This document shows, in pieces, positions 33,101 to 43,637 of a stretch of DNA of 64,000 nt. Below the pieces are notes generated by a model. The model was given only the letters and a program-made list of their open reading frames with translations, did not search any database and had not been told where the DNA came from. Each line of letters starts with the position of its first letter. The first letter of the stretch is position 1. Both the position numbers and the translations under genes were made by a program. The DNA comes from Zelopaecilomyces penicillatus (taxonomy: Eukaryota > Ascomycota > Sordariomycetes > Hypocreales > Pseudodiploosporaceae), in contig VCCP01000006.1 of assembly GCA_005765155.1 (NCBI GenBank), forward strand, positions 3,670,501 to 3,734,500, read 5' to 3'.

Positions 33101-33844
33101 ACCGTCGTGTCGTTTTTTAGTGTGATTTCCCGGTGGGAGGCCCTTCTCGGTAGCCATAAAGCGTACTTTCTTCGCTTTGCCCATTGTCGTTGGATCTTCG
33201 TGATTTTTTGGGGACGATGCGGTGTCGCTCCATCGCATCTGGCCTGTCTTCCAATCGATCTGTGGGTTACTATCAAATAACCAGGGGTGGCCTAACACAA
33301 GTTCGTATTCTCCAGTGTCCATTACGTCGAATGTAGCACTGTCTTGATGTCCTTGGACTTCGAATTGGAGATGATCAGTCTCTTTGTCGATCTGTCCTCC
33401 ATTATAGGCGAAGGTATTTCCTTCCAGGTCATACAAGGGGTACGGTTCTTCCTTGTCACGCCATGGTAGTCGTGTGCGATTCACGGCTTTTGGTGATATG
33501 TAATTGCCCATTGCTCCGCTGTCCACTAGAGCGTGAAAACAATGTCCCATGATCCGTATTTCCGTCGTTAGTTTGAGCCCGTTGGTGCCTGTTGCACAGA
33601 GGGTCTTTCGTGGGGGGTCGCGCTGTAACCCTCTTACAGGCGACTTTACTCGTTTTTTGAGTTTCCGGGGTTGCATTCTTTGCATGGTCCGTCGTATTTT
33701 GTTCTGTCCAAGCCTTGAGTGATTACATGGTACAGAGTTCGATCGGCTTGACTTCCTTCGTGGGTTCGGAAGTTGAATTCTCGTTTGTGGAGGTTCTTCA
33801 TTTCCTCGTACATGCGTTTGTTTTCCTCCGCATGTTGTCTGCAT
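29747..33844 (-). CDS. Pol polyprotein of gypsy A: protease, RT, RNase H, integrase, chromodomain
   Basis: A 1365-codon frame overlaps the end of gag by 199 bp in the -1 frame. In order it shows an aspartic protease (ALVDSGAMGNYI), reverse transcriptase (MPFGLTNAPATFQ then VVVYLDDILIF), and RNase H (ELETDASNYAIGA). The integrase follows, with an HHCC finger (HESPVHGHQG ... CVTCG) and the D,D,E core (FDFIVKLP, SDRGTTF, HPQTDGQTERINQ). The C-terminus carries a chromodomain (EYLVKWKGFGPEENSWEPPNHL). All catalytic residues expected for an active chromovirus are present. The first about 50 codons lie in the overlap and would be reached by frameshifting rather than by an own start. The C-terminal tail overlaps the antisense gene. 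Confidence 0.92.
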   Translation of the reverse strand: MQTTCGGKQTHVRGNEEPPQTRIQLPNPRRKSSRSNSVPCNHSRLGQNKIRRTMQRMQPRKLKKRVKSPVRGLQRDPPRKTLCATGTNGLKLTTEIRIMGHCFHALVDSGAMGNYISPKAVNRTRLPWRDKEEPYPLYDLEGNTFAYNGGQIDKETDHLQFEVQGHQDSATFDVMDTGEYELVLGHPWLFDSNPQIDWKTGQMRWSDTASSPKNHEDPTTMGKAKKVRFMATEKGLPPGNHTKKRHDGRQRQTRRVIAALRTTMEQLREHSKNESPSDMEKRLAPIPEEYRKYVKLFREELETKLPLHNQWDHEIQIMDGKKPTFTKIYTLNAKELETLREYLDEMLEKGYIRPSTSEAGYPVMFVPKKNGKLRLVVDYRLLNAVTIKDRTPLPLINELRDRLHGMNWFTTLDLKGAYNLIRIKKGDEWKTAFRTKFGLFEYLVMPFGLTNAPATFQRMINNVLREHLDIFVVVYLDDILIFSRTEEEHREHVHKVLQLLQDNNLLVEPEKCEFHKQTVTFLGHIFSPGEIRMEPAKIAAVRDWPTPQNVTNVQEFLGFTNYYRKFIRDYGKIAAPLTECTKKDRKFLWKPDVDAAFEELKKRICEEPVLAMYDPDKPTELETDASNYAIGAQIGQRDNEGRLRPVAFYSKKLHGAELNYPIYDKEFMAIVKAFDEFSHYLRGSNHRIKVFTDHKNISYFATTQKLNARQTRYAETLADYDYEIIHRKGSENGRADALSRRSDHDDGKPHHEGQIFQMTESGALQMKLNATYRVMSANPVLKRVKQAYSSEDIAKAPEGTKWKDGHYEYDEKLWIPEELQETIIRELHESPVHGHQGITKTTERAQRYYGFKGLRRIVQKVISDCVTCGRTKLARHKPYGELQPLPVPARPWESVSFDFIVKLPLSVEPLTGVAYDSIWVIVERLTKFSYFIPYLEASSAEDLAYSFNRVVVSSHGLPEEIISDRGTTFASKFWQGLMGYLGTRHRLSTAYHPQTDGQTERINQIIEGYLRAYINYHQDDWVKHLPTAQLAYNTSVSESTQLTPMYANYGFTPEAFHLPRQEGPKSEKAMLDATQKRQLHEELRAQLQIVRNRMKHYADQQRLKGPIFKEGDMVYLLRYTPGKTSPNITTTRPSDKLDFKKLGPFKVKKAISNTNYELSLPKNIRLHPVFHISLLSKAPDNAKEHTDITVHAIEEEWEVETIIDYRLNNGKKEYLVKWKGFGPEENSWEPPNHLNHCRPLMRQYHQRARSHPGKSSSNQSRQNPPMTGSQSPHPTLSVQPHPNHPAIANPASPSRDHATPRIDADDANDSVVLPQQTPPPELPEAVFLSPPLLAQYDSFLTGSSRLDRPVTFRKVKRNGKTYLRT

Positions 33845-35823
33845 TCTTCTGGGGTCTTGGGGTGTGGTTCGAACACGCCAATTCCAAAAGGTGCAAAGTA
33901 CTCAGCCTCGTGCCAGTCGACGAATTGATCTCCTGTGAGGACATTCTTAATTCCTCGTGCTCCCATACGGTGTGGGAAGAATTCGTTCTGGATTTTTGTT
34001 TTCTGGTGTTGAAAACAGGAGAAGTCGATGCATGACATCCAACTGATTTCGCTGTGGAAAACATGATTAGGGTCTAGGAGTGCATGATCGTCTTCGTGTT
34101 TGCTGTAGTTGGTTTTCAACATGAAGGCTCTTCCAAGGTGGTTTCCTGGGACAGGGACGCCTAGGCCTTCTTCCAACGTCCATTCACGAACGTATTTGGT
34201 GATTGTGAGTCGAAGGTTGACTCTGTCCGCGTGGCTTGGTACTTGCGTAAGTTTGATTGCTGCTTCTCTAAGGTGTTTATGGGCAGCACTCTTAGGTGGT
34301 GGATATGGTGTAGCATGGTATTGAGTTGTCCTGAGAGGTTCTTCGCTCTCGGATTCTGAAGAGCTGGAGTCCGAGCTGTCGCTTGTTGTTTCATCTTCAA
34401 CCAGGGTGTTTTCGTCATCCGTGGCAGGGATTACTTGTCGGTCCGGAATCTCTTCGAAGTATTCTTCCTCATCTGTGTCCATATCCAGTTGTTGGTCCCA
34501 TTGTGCGGTACCGGATCGGGTTAGCGTGGTCCGCAACATTGGTGACTGTCGAGGTGTGGGGTGTCCGTAGTTTCCGGGTCGTCCTCGTCCCCATCCTCGT
34601 CGTCCCGTCATGGCCAGGGTTCGTCCATCTTTGGCCATGGTGTGTGCGCTTCGTCGCGCATCAGGTACTGGTTTCCAGTCTTTTCGTTCTCGTTTCGGTT
34701 GTCGGCAGTCCCTGGCGAAATGTCCCATTTTGTCGCAATTATAGCACTTGACTTTGGATGCGTCTCGTCGTTGTGCAGCGTCGAGGTCCATTCTGATTGG
34801 TAGGGTGTTAGGGTCATTTCGTCGTTGACCATGGTTTGCCTTATGTTGTTGTTGCCGTGGTTGGAATCCGAAGTAAGTTGGTTTCCAGTTTCGTCCTTCG
34901 TACTTCTTTTCTTGTCGGCGCGAGTGCTGTCTGTCGTCGATGGCGACAGCCATAGCGCAATATTCCGTGAAAGAGTCCGGTCGGACTTCTTTGTACAATT
35001 CGTCTTTGACTTCTGACTTGAGTCCATAGTACAGGGTTTCCATACACGTTTGCTCATCTTTTTCGGGTAGTTTGGACAAGATTTGTCGGAACTTCGCAAC
35101 ATAGTCCGAGGCAGACCCTGTCTGACGGAGGTTGCGTAGGTGTTGTTCAGCTTGTCGTTTTTCATTTGACGATCCGAAGGTGTTCAGGAGTTGTTGCTCA
35201 AAGATGTCGTAGTCGGCAAAGATTAGGTCAGTTTCCTCCTTTGAGGTCCCCATCGAGGCATTGTTGACGTAGTCTCGAAGTGTTGGTTCGAACCAGGTAA
35301 GTGCGGTTCCGGTAAGGAGCCCTGCGGCGTACCTTACTTTGACTGGTTCGAGCCGGAATTGTGTTGGATAGTACAGAAAGAAAGCGCGGAGTTGGGTAAG
35401 AAACCCTTGAAGTTTGCTTGGAGTGCCGTCAAAAGGCTCGGGTGTTCGTGGCTTCAAGATTTCTCCGGTGTCCTTTCCGGTGTGCATCTGTGCTGCAACT
35501 GTTTCCAACCCGTGTCTATGCTGTTTCGCTTGGATTTCCATGTTCTCGAGAAGCTGTTTGACCTGGAGTTGCAAGGTTTCGGTGGCGAGCTTGGCCATCT
35601 TCGCTTCTTCTGCACGTCCCTTGCGCTCCTCCTCTAGCATTTGTTTGAAGCGTCTGCTGGTTTCTTCCAGCGCGAGAACATCTTCTTGGAGTCCTTTGAT
35701 CTTGACGTCGTCATCGTCTTCTTCCTCTTCATCTACCTCCATGTTCGGATTGTTGTTGACAGGGGCATTAGGGGTGCCTCCTTGGTTAGTACTTCCGGAT
35801 GAGGTGGGGGTTTGAGGAGCCAT
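33646..35823 (-). CDS. Gag polyprotein of gypsy A
   Basis: From the ATG at 35823 (MAPQTPTSSG) the frame runs 725 codons. An acidic N-terminus leads into a coiled coil, then a capsid-like region with LTWFEPTLRDYVNN and SDYVAKFRQILSKLPEKDEQ. A CCHC zinc knuckle follows (CYNCDKMGHFARDC). The frame is open further upstream, but only from a TTG near the LTR end, so the ATG is preferred. Compared with copies B and D, a 261-bp in-frame segment is missing near 33835-33843, where a 9-bp direct repeat flanks the gap. Confidence 0.88.
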   Translation of the reverse strand: MAPQTPTSSGSTNQGGTPNAPVNNNPNMEVDEEEEDDDDVKIKGLQEDVLALEETSRRFKQMLEEERKGRAEEAKMAKLATETLQLQVKQLLENMEIQAKQHRHGLETVAAQMHTGKDTGEILKPRTPEPFDGTPSKLQGFLTQLRAFFLYYPTQFRLEPVKVRYAAGLLTGTALTWFEPTLRDYVNNASMGTSKEETDLIFADYDIFEQQLLNTFGSSNEKRQAEQHLRNLRQTGSASDYVAKFRQILSKLPEKDEQTCMETLYYGLKSEVKDELYKEVRPDSFTEYCAMAVAIDDRQHSRRQEKKYEGRNWKPTYFGFQPRQQQHKANHGQRRNDPNTLPIRMDLDAAQRRDASKVKCYNCDKMGHFARDCRQPKRERKDWKPVPDARRSAHTMAKDGRTLAMTGRRGWGRGRPGNYGHPTPRQSPMLRTTLTRSGTAQWDQQLDMDTDEEEYFEEIPDRQVIPATDDENTLVEDETTSDSSDSSSSESESEEPLRTTQYHATPYPPPKSAAHKHLREAAIKLTQVPSHADRVNLRLTITKYVREWTLEEGLGVPVPGNHLGRAFMLKTNYSKHEDDHALLDPNHVFHSEISWMSCIDFSCFQHQKTKIQNEFFPHRMGARGIKNVLTGDQFVDWHEAEYFAPFGIGVFEPHPKTPEECRQHAEENKRMYEEMKNLHKREFNFRTHEGSQADRTLYHVITQGLDRTKYDGPCKECNPGNSKNE

Positions 35824-35885
35824 CTTGCGAAATAGCGATATTGCCCAGGGTAACACAGTAACCCACTGAACAAGAGTTATCAACG

Positions 35886-36313
35886 TGTGACGTTTGGTGA
35901 ATTCCCAAGGGATAAACCTAACGAAAGGGGTTTATGTTGGCAGATGAGTCGGGGTGTTCTGAGCAATAGGTCTGTCACGTTGGTGATAGATACGGAGTAT
36001 CGTAACCAGGGGTCAAGTATCAGCGTAGTGAGCGGTAGCGAACAATACGATGAAGTTGAAAGTGTGTTGATAACTATCTAAGCTATGTTTTAAAGAGTGA
36101 AAATTGAGGGCGTATATATACATCGTGGATCACTTGGATCACTTGTCGTGCAAGTGGTGATCCTGGTGATCCAAGTTGCTGGCTCACCTGGCTCACCACC
36201 ATTCTTATGGTGATCCCACTGATCTATCTAACTGGTCCCCTTCCTCCATGGTACGTACCTTCCCTAGGTCACATGACCGGCCTATTGTACGACCATGTCG
36301 TTGGGTCGTGACA
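35886..36313 (-). repeat. LTR of gypsy A (5' LTR in element orientation)
   Basis: The 428-bp copy matches 28996-29423. The sequence just inside it (35885 downward, GTTGATAACTCTTGTTCAG on the minus strand) should contain the primer-binding site. I cannot assign a tRNA. Confidence 0.92.
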
Positions 36314-36413
36314 GTTAGGTTGTGCAGGTCTAGCTGCTAGGCTGTAGTAGGTTAAGCTGCTAGACTATAGCAGGTTAGGCTGCTATATATAGAAAAACCC
36401 ATTTATTTTAATA

Positions 36414-36730
36414 TAAGGATTAAAAAATAATAATCCACCCCTATTCCTATAATAAAGGCTTAATTATAATATTTCTTTATTAGATTTATAAAATATACTT
36501 ATAAATAAGATATAAATATTCTAAAAAAAAAACTATTAATTAATATTAATAAGACTTTAAAATACTTTATTATTAATCTAATTAAAAGAGTATAGTAAAT
36601 ACTAATAACTATAAGGAGATTATAAAGATAATTTCTTTTATAGCTTTTAATATCTTTCTAAGATAAAACTGATTTCTTAATATATTAATAATTATCTTAA
36701 AATCAAATTTAACTTAAATAATCTCCTAAA
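36414..36730. other. AT-rich decayed spacer between elements
   Basis: Mostly A and T, with no open frame or recognisable element; consistent with RIP-degraded repeat. It ends in CTAAA, the target duplication of element B. Confidence 0.5.
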
Positions 36731-37158
36731 TGTGACGTTTGGTGAATTCCTAAGGGATAAACCTAACGAAAAGGGTTTATGTTGGTAGATGAGTCGGGGC
36801 GTTCTGAGCAATATGTCTGTCATGTTGGTGATAGATACCGAGTATCGTAACCAGGGGTCAAGTATCAGTGTAGTGAGCGGTAGCGAATAATACGATGAAG
36901 TTGAAAGTGTGTTGATAACTATCTAAGCTATGTCTAAAGAATGAAAATTGAGGGCGTATATATACATCGTGGATCACTTGGATCACTTGTTGTGTAAGTG
37001 GTGATCCGGGTGATTCAAGTCGCTGGCTTACCTGGCTCACCACCATTCTCATGGTGATCCCATTGATCCATCATGACTGGTCCCCTTCCTCCATGGTATG
37101 TACCTCCCTCTGGTTATATGACCGGCCTATTGTATGACCATGTCGTTGGGTTGTGACA
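36731..37158 (-). repeat. LTR of gypsy B (left, 3' LTR in element orientation)
   Basis: Starts TGTGACGTTTGG and ends GGGTTGTGACA; carries scattered C-to-T differences from the A LTR. Confidence 0.9.
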
Positions 37159-37277
37159 TGATGTCTCCCTCCTAATGGTCTTGTCCTCAAGGCCTGTTGG
37201 TTGTTCCTTTGTAAAATGTAATTCCAGCCACAATTGTAGGTGTGGTTCCTTTCTTCTTCCTTTATGCTTTTAATATA

Positions 37278-37889
37278 ATGCCTCAAGGTATCTTAAAACG
37301 TCGTACTAGTCAGAAGACTGATCAGCGCAAGAGTCTTGCGATTCTTATCGAGGGCACTGGTGATATCGTCATGCCTTGTTCCTTTTGTTCCCAGCGTCAC
37401 TTGATGTGTCGTATGATTGAAGCAACTTCCCGTTGTTTAGAGTGTGTTCGTCGGGGTTGTTCTTGTGATGGTTTGGGGATAACTATGTCCTTAGGTATGT
37501 TCTTCCGTTTTGTTTTATTTTTCGGAAGGTAACCGGTTTGTCTAGTTGCGAAGATTCTATTAGAAAAGAATCGTATCGAGCGAGAAGAGGAGGAGATGGA
37601 GAGGCAACTTTAGGCAGCACAGGAGGCGGTGTCCGCTGCGGTAGTGCGATTGAGTCGTTTGTGTCGTCAGTGTCAATCCGTGGTGTTGCGGGGTCATGAG
37701 ATGGTGAAGCGGGGTTTGCAGTCGCTGGATGATCTGGATGCGGCTGAGCGGGTAGAGTCGGACGCGGTGATTGAGATCCAGTCATTGGGGGGTTTTGATG
37801 TGATTGATTGGAACTCGATTTTCCAGGACGGCTTTTTGCCTTCTGGTGGTATTGTTGCATCAGGGGTCGGCAATGGTTCAGGTGGTTAG
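37278..37889 (+). pseudogene. Antisense Zn2Cys6-like gene of element B, one stop codon
   Basis: It has the same layout as in element A: exon 1 at 37278-37494, intron, exon 2 at 37546-37889. All six Cys of the Zn2Cys6-spaced motif remain. A TAG at 37611-37613 replaces a Gln codon in the coiled coil (CAG to TAG). Several other residues are changed by C-to-T. Confidence 0.6.
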
Positions 37890-40800
37890 GGGGCTCCTAT
37901 GAGTTTTCCTTGGGTCCAAACCCTTTCCACTTAACCAGGTACTCTTTTTTGCTGTTGTTTAGCCTGTAGTCTATGATTGTTTCGATTTCCCATTCTTCTT
38001 CTACTGCGTGTACTGTGATGTCTGTGTGTTCTTTTGAGTTGTCTGGTGCTTTGCTTAGTAAGGAGATGTGAAATATGGGGTGTAACTGTATATTCTTTGG
38101 TAGTGAAAGTTCGTAGTTGGTGTTGGAAATGGCTTTCTTGACCTTGAATGGTCCAAGTTTCTTGAAATCCAATTTATTGCTTGGTCGTGTTATAGTAATG
38201 TTTGGAGAGGTTTTGCCTGGTGTGTAGCGCAAAAGGTACACCATGTCTCCTTCTCTAAAGATTGGTCCCTTTAATCTTTGTTGATCCGTATAATGTTTTA
38301 TTCTGTTGCGGATGATTTGGAGTTGTGTATGGAGTTCTTTATGCAATTGTCGTTTTTGTGTGGCGTCAAGCATGGCTTTTTCTGATTTGGGTCCTTCTTG
38401 GTGTGGTAGGTGAAATGCTTCCGGTGTGAATCCATAATTGGCGTATATTGGTGTGAGTTGTGTTGATTCGGAAATGGATGTGTTGTAAGCTAGTTGTGTG
38501 GTTGGTAGGTGTTTTACTTAATTGTCTTGGTGGTAATTAATGTAAGCGTGTAAGTATCCTTTAATAATCTGATTGATCCGTTCTGTTTGTCTGTCTGTTT
38601 GTGGGTGATAGGTGGTACTGAGTCTGTGTCTGGTCCCAAGATATCCCATCAATCCTTGCCAAAATTTAGAGGCAAAGGTTGTTCCTCTGTCGGAGATGAT
38701 TTCCTCTGGTAAGCTGTGTGAGCTTACTACCATTCTATTGAAGTTATAGGCAAGATCTTCTGCTAAGCTTGCTTTAATATAGGGTATGAAGTATGAGAAC
38801 TTTGTTAGTCTTTCTATAATAACCTATATTGAGTTATAGGCTACTCCTGTAAGGGGTTCTACTGATAGGGGTAGTTTGATAATGAAGTCGAATGATACTG
38901 ATTCCTATGGTCGTGTAGGCACTGGTAGTGGTTGTAACTCTCTATATGGTTTGTGTCTTGCTAGCTTGGTTTGTCTATAAGTGATGCAGTCATTTATGAC
39001 CTTCTGGACTACTCGTTGTAGTCCTTTGAATCCGTAGTATCTTTGTGCTTGTTCCGTGGTCTTTGTGATTCCTTGGTGATCATGGATAGGGGATTCATGT
39101 AATTCTTGTATGATGGTTTCCTGGAGTTCTTTAGGTATCCAGAGTTTCTCGTTATACTTATAATGTCCATCTTTCCATTTTGTGCCTTTAGGTGCCTTTG
39201 CTATGTCTTCTGAGGAGTACGCTTGCTTGACTCGTTTCAAGATAGGGTTAGCTGATATAACTCGGTATGTAGTGTTTAGTTTTATCTGTAGCGTGCCTGA
39301 TTCGGTTATTTGAAAGATTTGTCCTTTATGATGAGGCTTTCTATTATTATGGTCGCTTTGTTGGCTTAGAGCGTCTGCTCTGCTGTTTTCGGATCCTTTG
39401 TGGTGGATGATTTTGTAGTCGTAATCCGTAAGGGTCTCTGTGTAGCGGGTTTGTTGTGCGTTTAACTTCTGTGTGGTAGCGAAGTAAGAGATGTTCTTGT
39501 GATCGGTAAAAACCTTTATTCGGTGGTTGCTTCCTTGTAAATAATGTGAGAATTCGTTAAAAGCTTTGACGATGGCTATGAATTCCTTGTCGTAGATTGG
39601 ATAATTGAGTTCTGCTCCATGAAGTTTCTTGGAGTAGAAGGTGATAGGTCGTAGTCTATCTTTGTTATCTTGTTGTCCAATCTGTGCTCTGATGGCGTAG
39701 TTTGAAGCATCAGTTTCGAGTTCCGTAGGTTTGTCTGGATCGTATATTGCTAGTACAGGTTCTTTGCAGATTTGCTTCTTGAGTTTTTCAAATGCGGCAT
39801 CCATATTGGGTTTCTATAGGAATTTGTGATCTTTCTTAGTGTATTCGGTGAGTGGCGTGGCTATTTTGCTATAGTCGTGGATGAACTTTCGGTAGTAGTT
39901 GGTGAAGCCTAAAAACTCTTGTATGTTTGTAATGTCTTGTGGCGTTGGCCAGTTATGTACTGCAGTGATTTTTGCTGGTTCCATTTGAATCTCACCTGGT
40001 GAGAAGATATGTCCTAGGAAGGTAACCGTTTGCTTGTGAAATTCATATTTTTCTGGTTCGATGAGAAGATTGTTGTCTTGGAGTAGTTGTAATACCTTAT
40101 GGATGTGTTCTCTGTGTTCTTCTTCCGTTCGGGAGAAGATCAGGATGTTGTCTAGGTAGACTATTATGAAGATGTCCAAATGTTCTTGGAGAATGTTGTT
40201 GATCATGCGTTGGAATGTTGCGGGGGTGTTGGTTAGGCCGAAAGGCATTATCAGGTATTCAAAAAGTCTAAACTTGGTTCTGAAAGCGGTTTTCTATTCG
40301 TTGCCTTTCTTTATTCGAATCAAGTTGTATGCTCCTTTGAGGTCTAGAGTAGTAAACCAGTTTATTCTATGTAATCGATCGTGTAGTTCGTTAATTAATG
40401 GTAAGGGTGTTTGATCCTTGATTGTGATTGTATTTAATAATCGGTAATCCATAACCAGTCGTAGCTTGCTATTCTTTTTTGGTATAAACATGATAGGGTA
40501 TTCTGCTTCGGATGTGGATGGTCGGATATATCCCTTTTTAAGTATTTCGTTAAGGTACTCTTGTAATGTTTTGAGTTCCTTGGTGTTCAGTGTGTAGATC
40601 TTGGTGAAAGTAGGCTTCTTTCTGTCCATGATCTGAATTTTGTGGTCCTATTGGTTGTGTAAGGGGAGCTTTGTTTTGAGCTCTTTGTGAAACAGTTTGA
40701 TGTACTTGTGGTATTCTTCCGGTATAGGTGTAAGTCGTTTTTCTATGTCTGAGGGTGATTTGTCCTTGGAGTGTTCTTGTAGTTGCTTTATTGTTGTCCT

Positions 40801-41715
40801 AAGGGTGGCAATAACCCGTTGGGTTTGTCGTTGTCGATCGTTATGTTGTTTTTTGGTGTGATTTCCTGGTGGGAGGCCCTTCTTGGTAGCTATAAAGTGT
40901 ATTTTCTTTGCTTTGCCTATTGTCGTTGGATCTTCGTGATTTCTTGGAGATGATGCGGTGTTGCTTTATTGTATCTGGCCTGTCTTCCAATCGATCTGTG
41001 GGTTACTATCAAATAACTAGGGGTGGCCTAATACAAGTTTGTATTCTCTAGTGTTTATTATATTGAATGTAGCATTGTCTTGATGTCCTTGGACTTTGAA
41101 TTGGAGATGATCAGTCTTTTTGTTGATCTGTCCTTTATTATAGGCGAAGGTATTTCCTTCTAGGTTATATAAGGGGTATGGTTCTTCCTTGTTATGCTAT
41201 GGCAGTCGTGTGCGATTCATGGCTTTTGGTGATATGTAATTGCCCATTGCTCCGCTGTCTACTAGAGCGTGGAAACAATGTCCTATGATCTGTATTTCCG
41301 TTGTTAGTTTGAGCTTGTTGGTGCCTGTTGTATAGAGGGTCTTTCGTGGGGGGTTGTGTTGTAACCCTCTTATAGGTGACTTTACTCGTTTTTTGAGTTT
41401 CCGGGATTGTATTCCTTGTATGGTCCGTTGTAATTTGTTTTGTCCAAGCCTTGAGTGATTATATGGTACAGAGTTCGATCGGCTTGACTTCCTTTGTGGG
41501 TTTGGAAGTTGAATTCTTGTTTGTGGAGGTTCTTTATTTCCTTGTATATGTGTTTGTTTTCTTCTGCATGTTGTCTGCACCGAGGTTTGTTGCAGTTGAT
41601 CGCTATTGTGGCTTCGCATTGAGTTCTTCCTGGGATACTGTCTTCCAGTAGTTGTCTTTCGTGCTATTGTATCAGCTTCTGTTGTGAGTGTATATTGTAC
41701 TTGAGGTTGGTGCAA
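37483..41715 (-). pseudogene. Pol of gypsy B, broken by stops
   Basis: Protease (ALVDSGAMGNYIS), RT (MPFGLTNTPATFQ, IVYLDNILIF), RNase H, integrase and chromodomain pieces can be followed in one frame, but they are split by nonsense codons. The RT active-site YLDD reads YLDN. Amino-acid differences from element A are almost all explained by G-to-A on the coding strand (A to T, V to I, D to N, R to Q or H, E to K, C to Y). Confidence 0.85.
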
Positions 41716-41780
41716 TCATATAAGTCCTCCTTTCCATAGTCTGTGAGTTGTGGTCTGTTGTGTTCTAATTCGAGCTTTTC

Positions 41781-43625
41781 CTATTTGTGGACCTTGTAAT
41801 AGATGGACTTGTAGTCTTTGTTTTTGGCTTCTTGTCTGTATTCTTTTGGGGTCTTGGGGTGTGGTTCGAATATGCTAATTCCAAAAGGTGTAAAGTACTC
41901 AGCCTCGTACCAGTTGATGAATTGATCTCCTGTGAGGATATTCTTGATTCCTTGTGCTCCTATATGGTGTGGGAAGAATTTGTTCTGGATTTTTGTTTTC
42001 TGGTGTTGAAAACAGGAGAAGTCGATGCATGATATCCAATTGATTTCGCTGTGGAAAACATGATTAGGGTCTAGGAGTGTATGATCGTCTTCGTGTTTGC
42101 TGTAGTTGGTTTTCAATATGAAGGCTCTTCTAAGGTGGTCTTCTGGGATAGGGATGCCTAGGCCTTCTTTTAATGTCTATTTATGAATGTATTTGGTGAT
42201 TGTGAGTTGAAGGTTGACTCTGTCTGTGTGGCTTGGTACTTGTGTAAGTTTGATTGCTGTTTCCCTAAGGTGTTTATGGGCAGTACTCTTAGGTGGTGGA
42301 TATGGTGTAGTATGGTATTGAGTTGTTCTGAGAGGTTCTTTGCTCTTGGATTCTGAAGAGCTGGAGTTTGAGCTGTTGCTTGTTGTTTTATCTTCAATCA
42401 GGGTGTTTTCGTTGTCCGTGGTAGGGATTACTTGTCGGTCCGGAATCTCTTTGAAGTATTCTTCCTTATCTGTGTTCATATCCAGTTGTTGGTCCTATTG
42501 TGTGGTATTGGATTGGGTTAGTGTGGTCCGTAGTATTGGTGACTGTTGGGGTGTGGGGTGTCTGTAGTTTCCGGGTTGTCCTTGTCCCTATTCTCTTTGT
42601 CCTGTTATGGTCAGGGTTTGTCCGTTTGTGGCTATGGTGTGTGTGCTTCGTTGTGCGTTGGGTATTGGTTTCTAAGATTTCTTGTCTTTCTTGGGTTGTT
42701 TGTATTGCCGGGAGATATGTCTATATCCATTATAGTTGTAATATTGGACTTTTGATATATCTCTTTTCTGGGTTGTGTTGAGTTCTATTCTTCTAGGATT
42801 CAGGGTATGTCCATAGGCAATGGGTTCTTCTCTGTGTTTGCCTTGATTGGATTGGTGTTGTGGTTTTTGTTTAAAATCATTTTATCCTGATCCTTTGGTT
42901 TTCCTTTGTTTGCGTTGTGTAAACTGTCTGTTATCAATCTTGGTAGCTATTCCGATGTACTTGGCCAAATTTTCAGGTCTGTCCTCCCTGAAGAGTTTAT
43001 CCTTGATTTCTTCTTTGAGTCCGTTATAGAAGTACTTTATTAGTGTATTGTCTTCCTAGGTGATCTGTGAGGTGATCTGTTTGAATTCTGAGGTGTAGTT
43101 CGAGGCTGATCTGTGTTGGTGTAGTAGTTTGAGTTTTTCGATTGTAGCTCTCTCTTTGTCTACTTGTCTAAAGACTTCTTTGATCGCGTCTTCAAAGTTG
43201 TTGTATTTTTGAAAGATCTTTTTGGTTTCGTTATCCTGGTCTTTTTCCTCCTTGTTTATGTAGTCTCTTATAATGGGTTCGAACCATTTGAGGGCAGCCC
43301 CCTCTATGCATCCTGCGGTGTGTAGGATTTTTGCAGATTCCTCTTGCAACTGGTGGGGGTAGAACTGGTGGTAAGCTTTGAGTTGCGTTAAGAATATTTG
43401 AAGTGATCTAGAATGTTCGGTGAAAGGTTCTGGCTTGTGAGGTTTGATGATTTCATTGAGGTCTTTCTGTTTGGCTTGTAACTTGGCTTCGAGTTCCATA
43501 TTCTTCTCGCGTAGAGCCTGAAGCTTGGTGGTAAGTGAGGTGAGGGTTGGTTGAGTGGTACCTATGATGATTGATTGAGGCAGTTGGCGATATTGCTTAG
43601 GGTTGCGCGGTAACCTACTGAACAA
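41781..43625 (-). pseudogene. Gag of gypsy B: A-like C-terminal part joined to a divergent capsid part
   Basis: The 3' part of gag (41.78-42.6 kb) matches element A, including the 261 bp that A lacks. The 5' part (43625-43056, 189 codons starting MFSRLPRNPK) shares only the general capsid layout (ALKWFEPIIRDYINKEEKDQ; SASNYTSEFKQITSQ) and not the sequence. This marks a junction between two gag types near 42.66-42.72 kb. Stops interrupt the frame. Confidence 0.75.
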
Positions 43626-43637
43626 GAGTTATCAATG

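Larger units (their letters stand above)
28996..36313 (-). mobile_element. Intact chromodomain Ty3/gypsy retrotransposon A (chromovirus), 7318 bp
   Basis: It is bounded by two 428-bp LTRs (28996-29423 and 35886-36313) that look identical line for line, with TG...CA ends. A 5-bp target duplication GTTAG lies at 28991-28995 and 36314-36318. Gag and Pol frames are open on the minus strand and overlap in different frames, as expected for programmed -1 frameshifting. The identical LTRs and open frames mean a very recent insertion. It landed inside a copia LTR. An antisense spliced gene sits at its 3' end. Confidence 0.93.
28656..36413 (-). mobile_element. Solo or truncated copia LTR (28656-28995 plus 36314-36413), split by gypsy element A
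   Basis: The minus strand of 28656-28995 and 36314-36413 matches the LTRs of the copia element at 50565-56841. Shared landmarks are the TTGCAATTTGCAGTATAA end, the GATATTCTAAATAACTATT stretch and the GCAGCTTAACCTGC-type repeats. It is interrupted exactly by the gypsy insertion, which made a GTTAG duplication. No copia internal region adjoins it. The flanks show no clear target duplication. Confidence 0.75.

Noticed and set aside
32460..35815. Plus-strand frames of 60-130 codons opposite gag and pol of element A
   Set aside because: They are shadows of the coding strand. Unlike the antisense gene at 29542-30153 they lack splice structure and a conserved motif.
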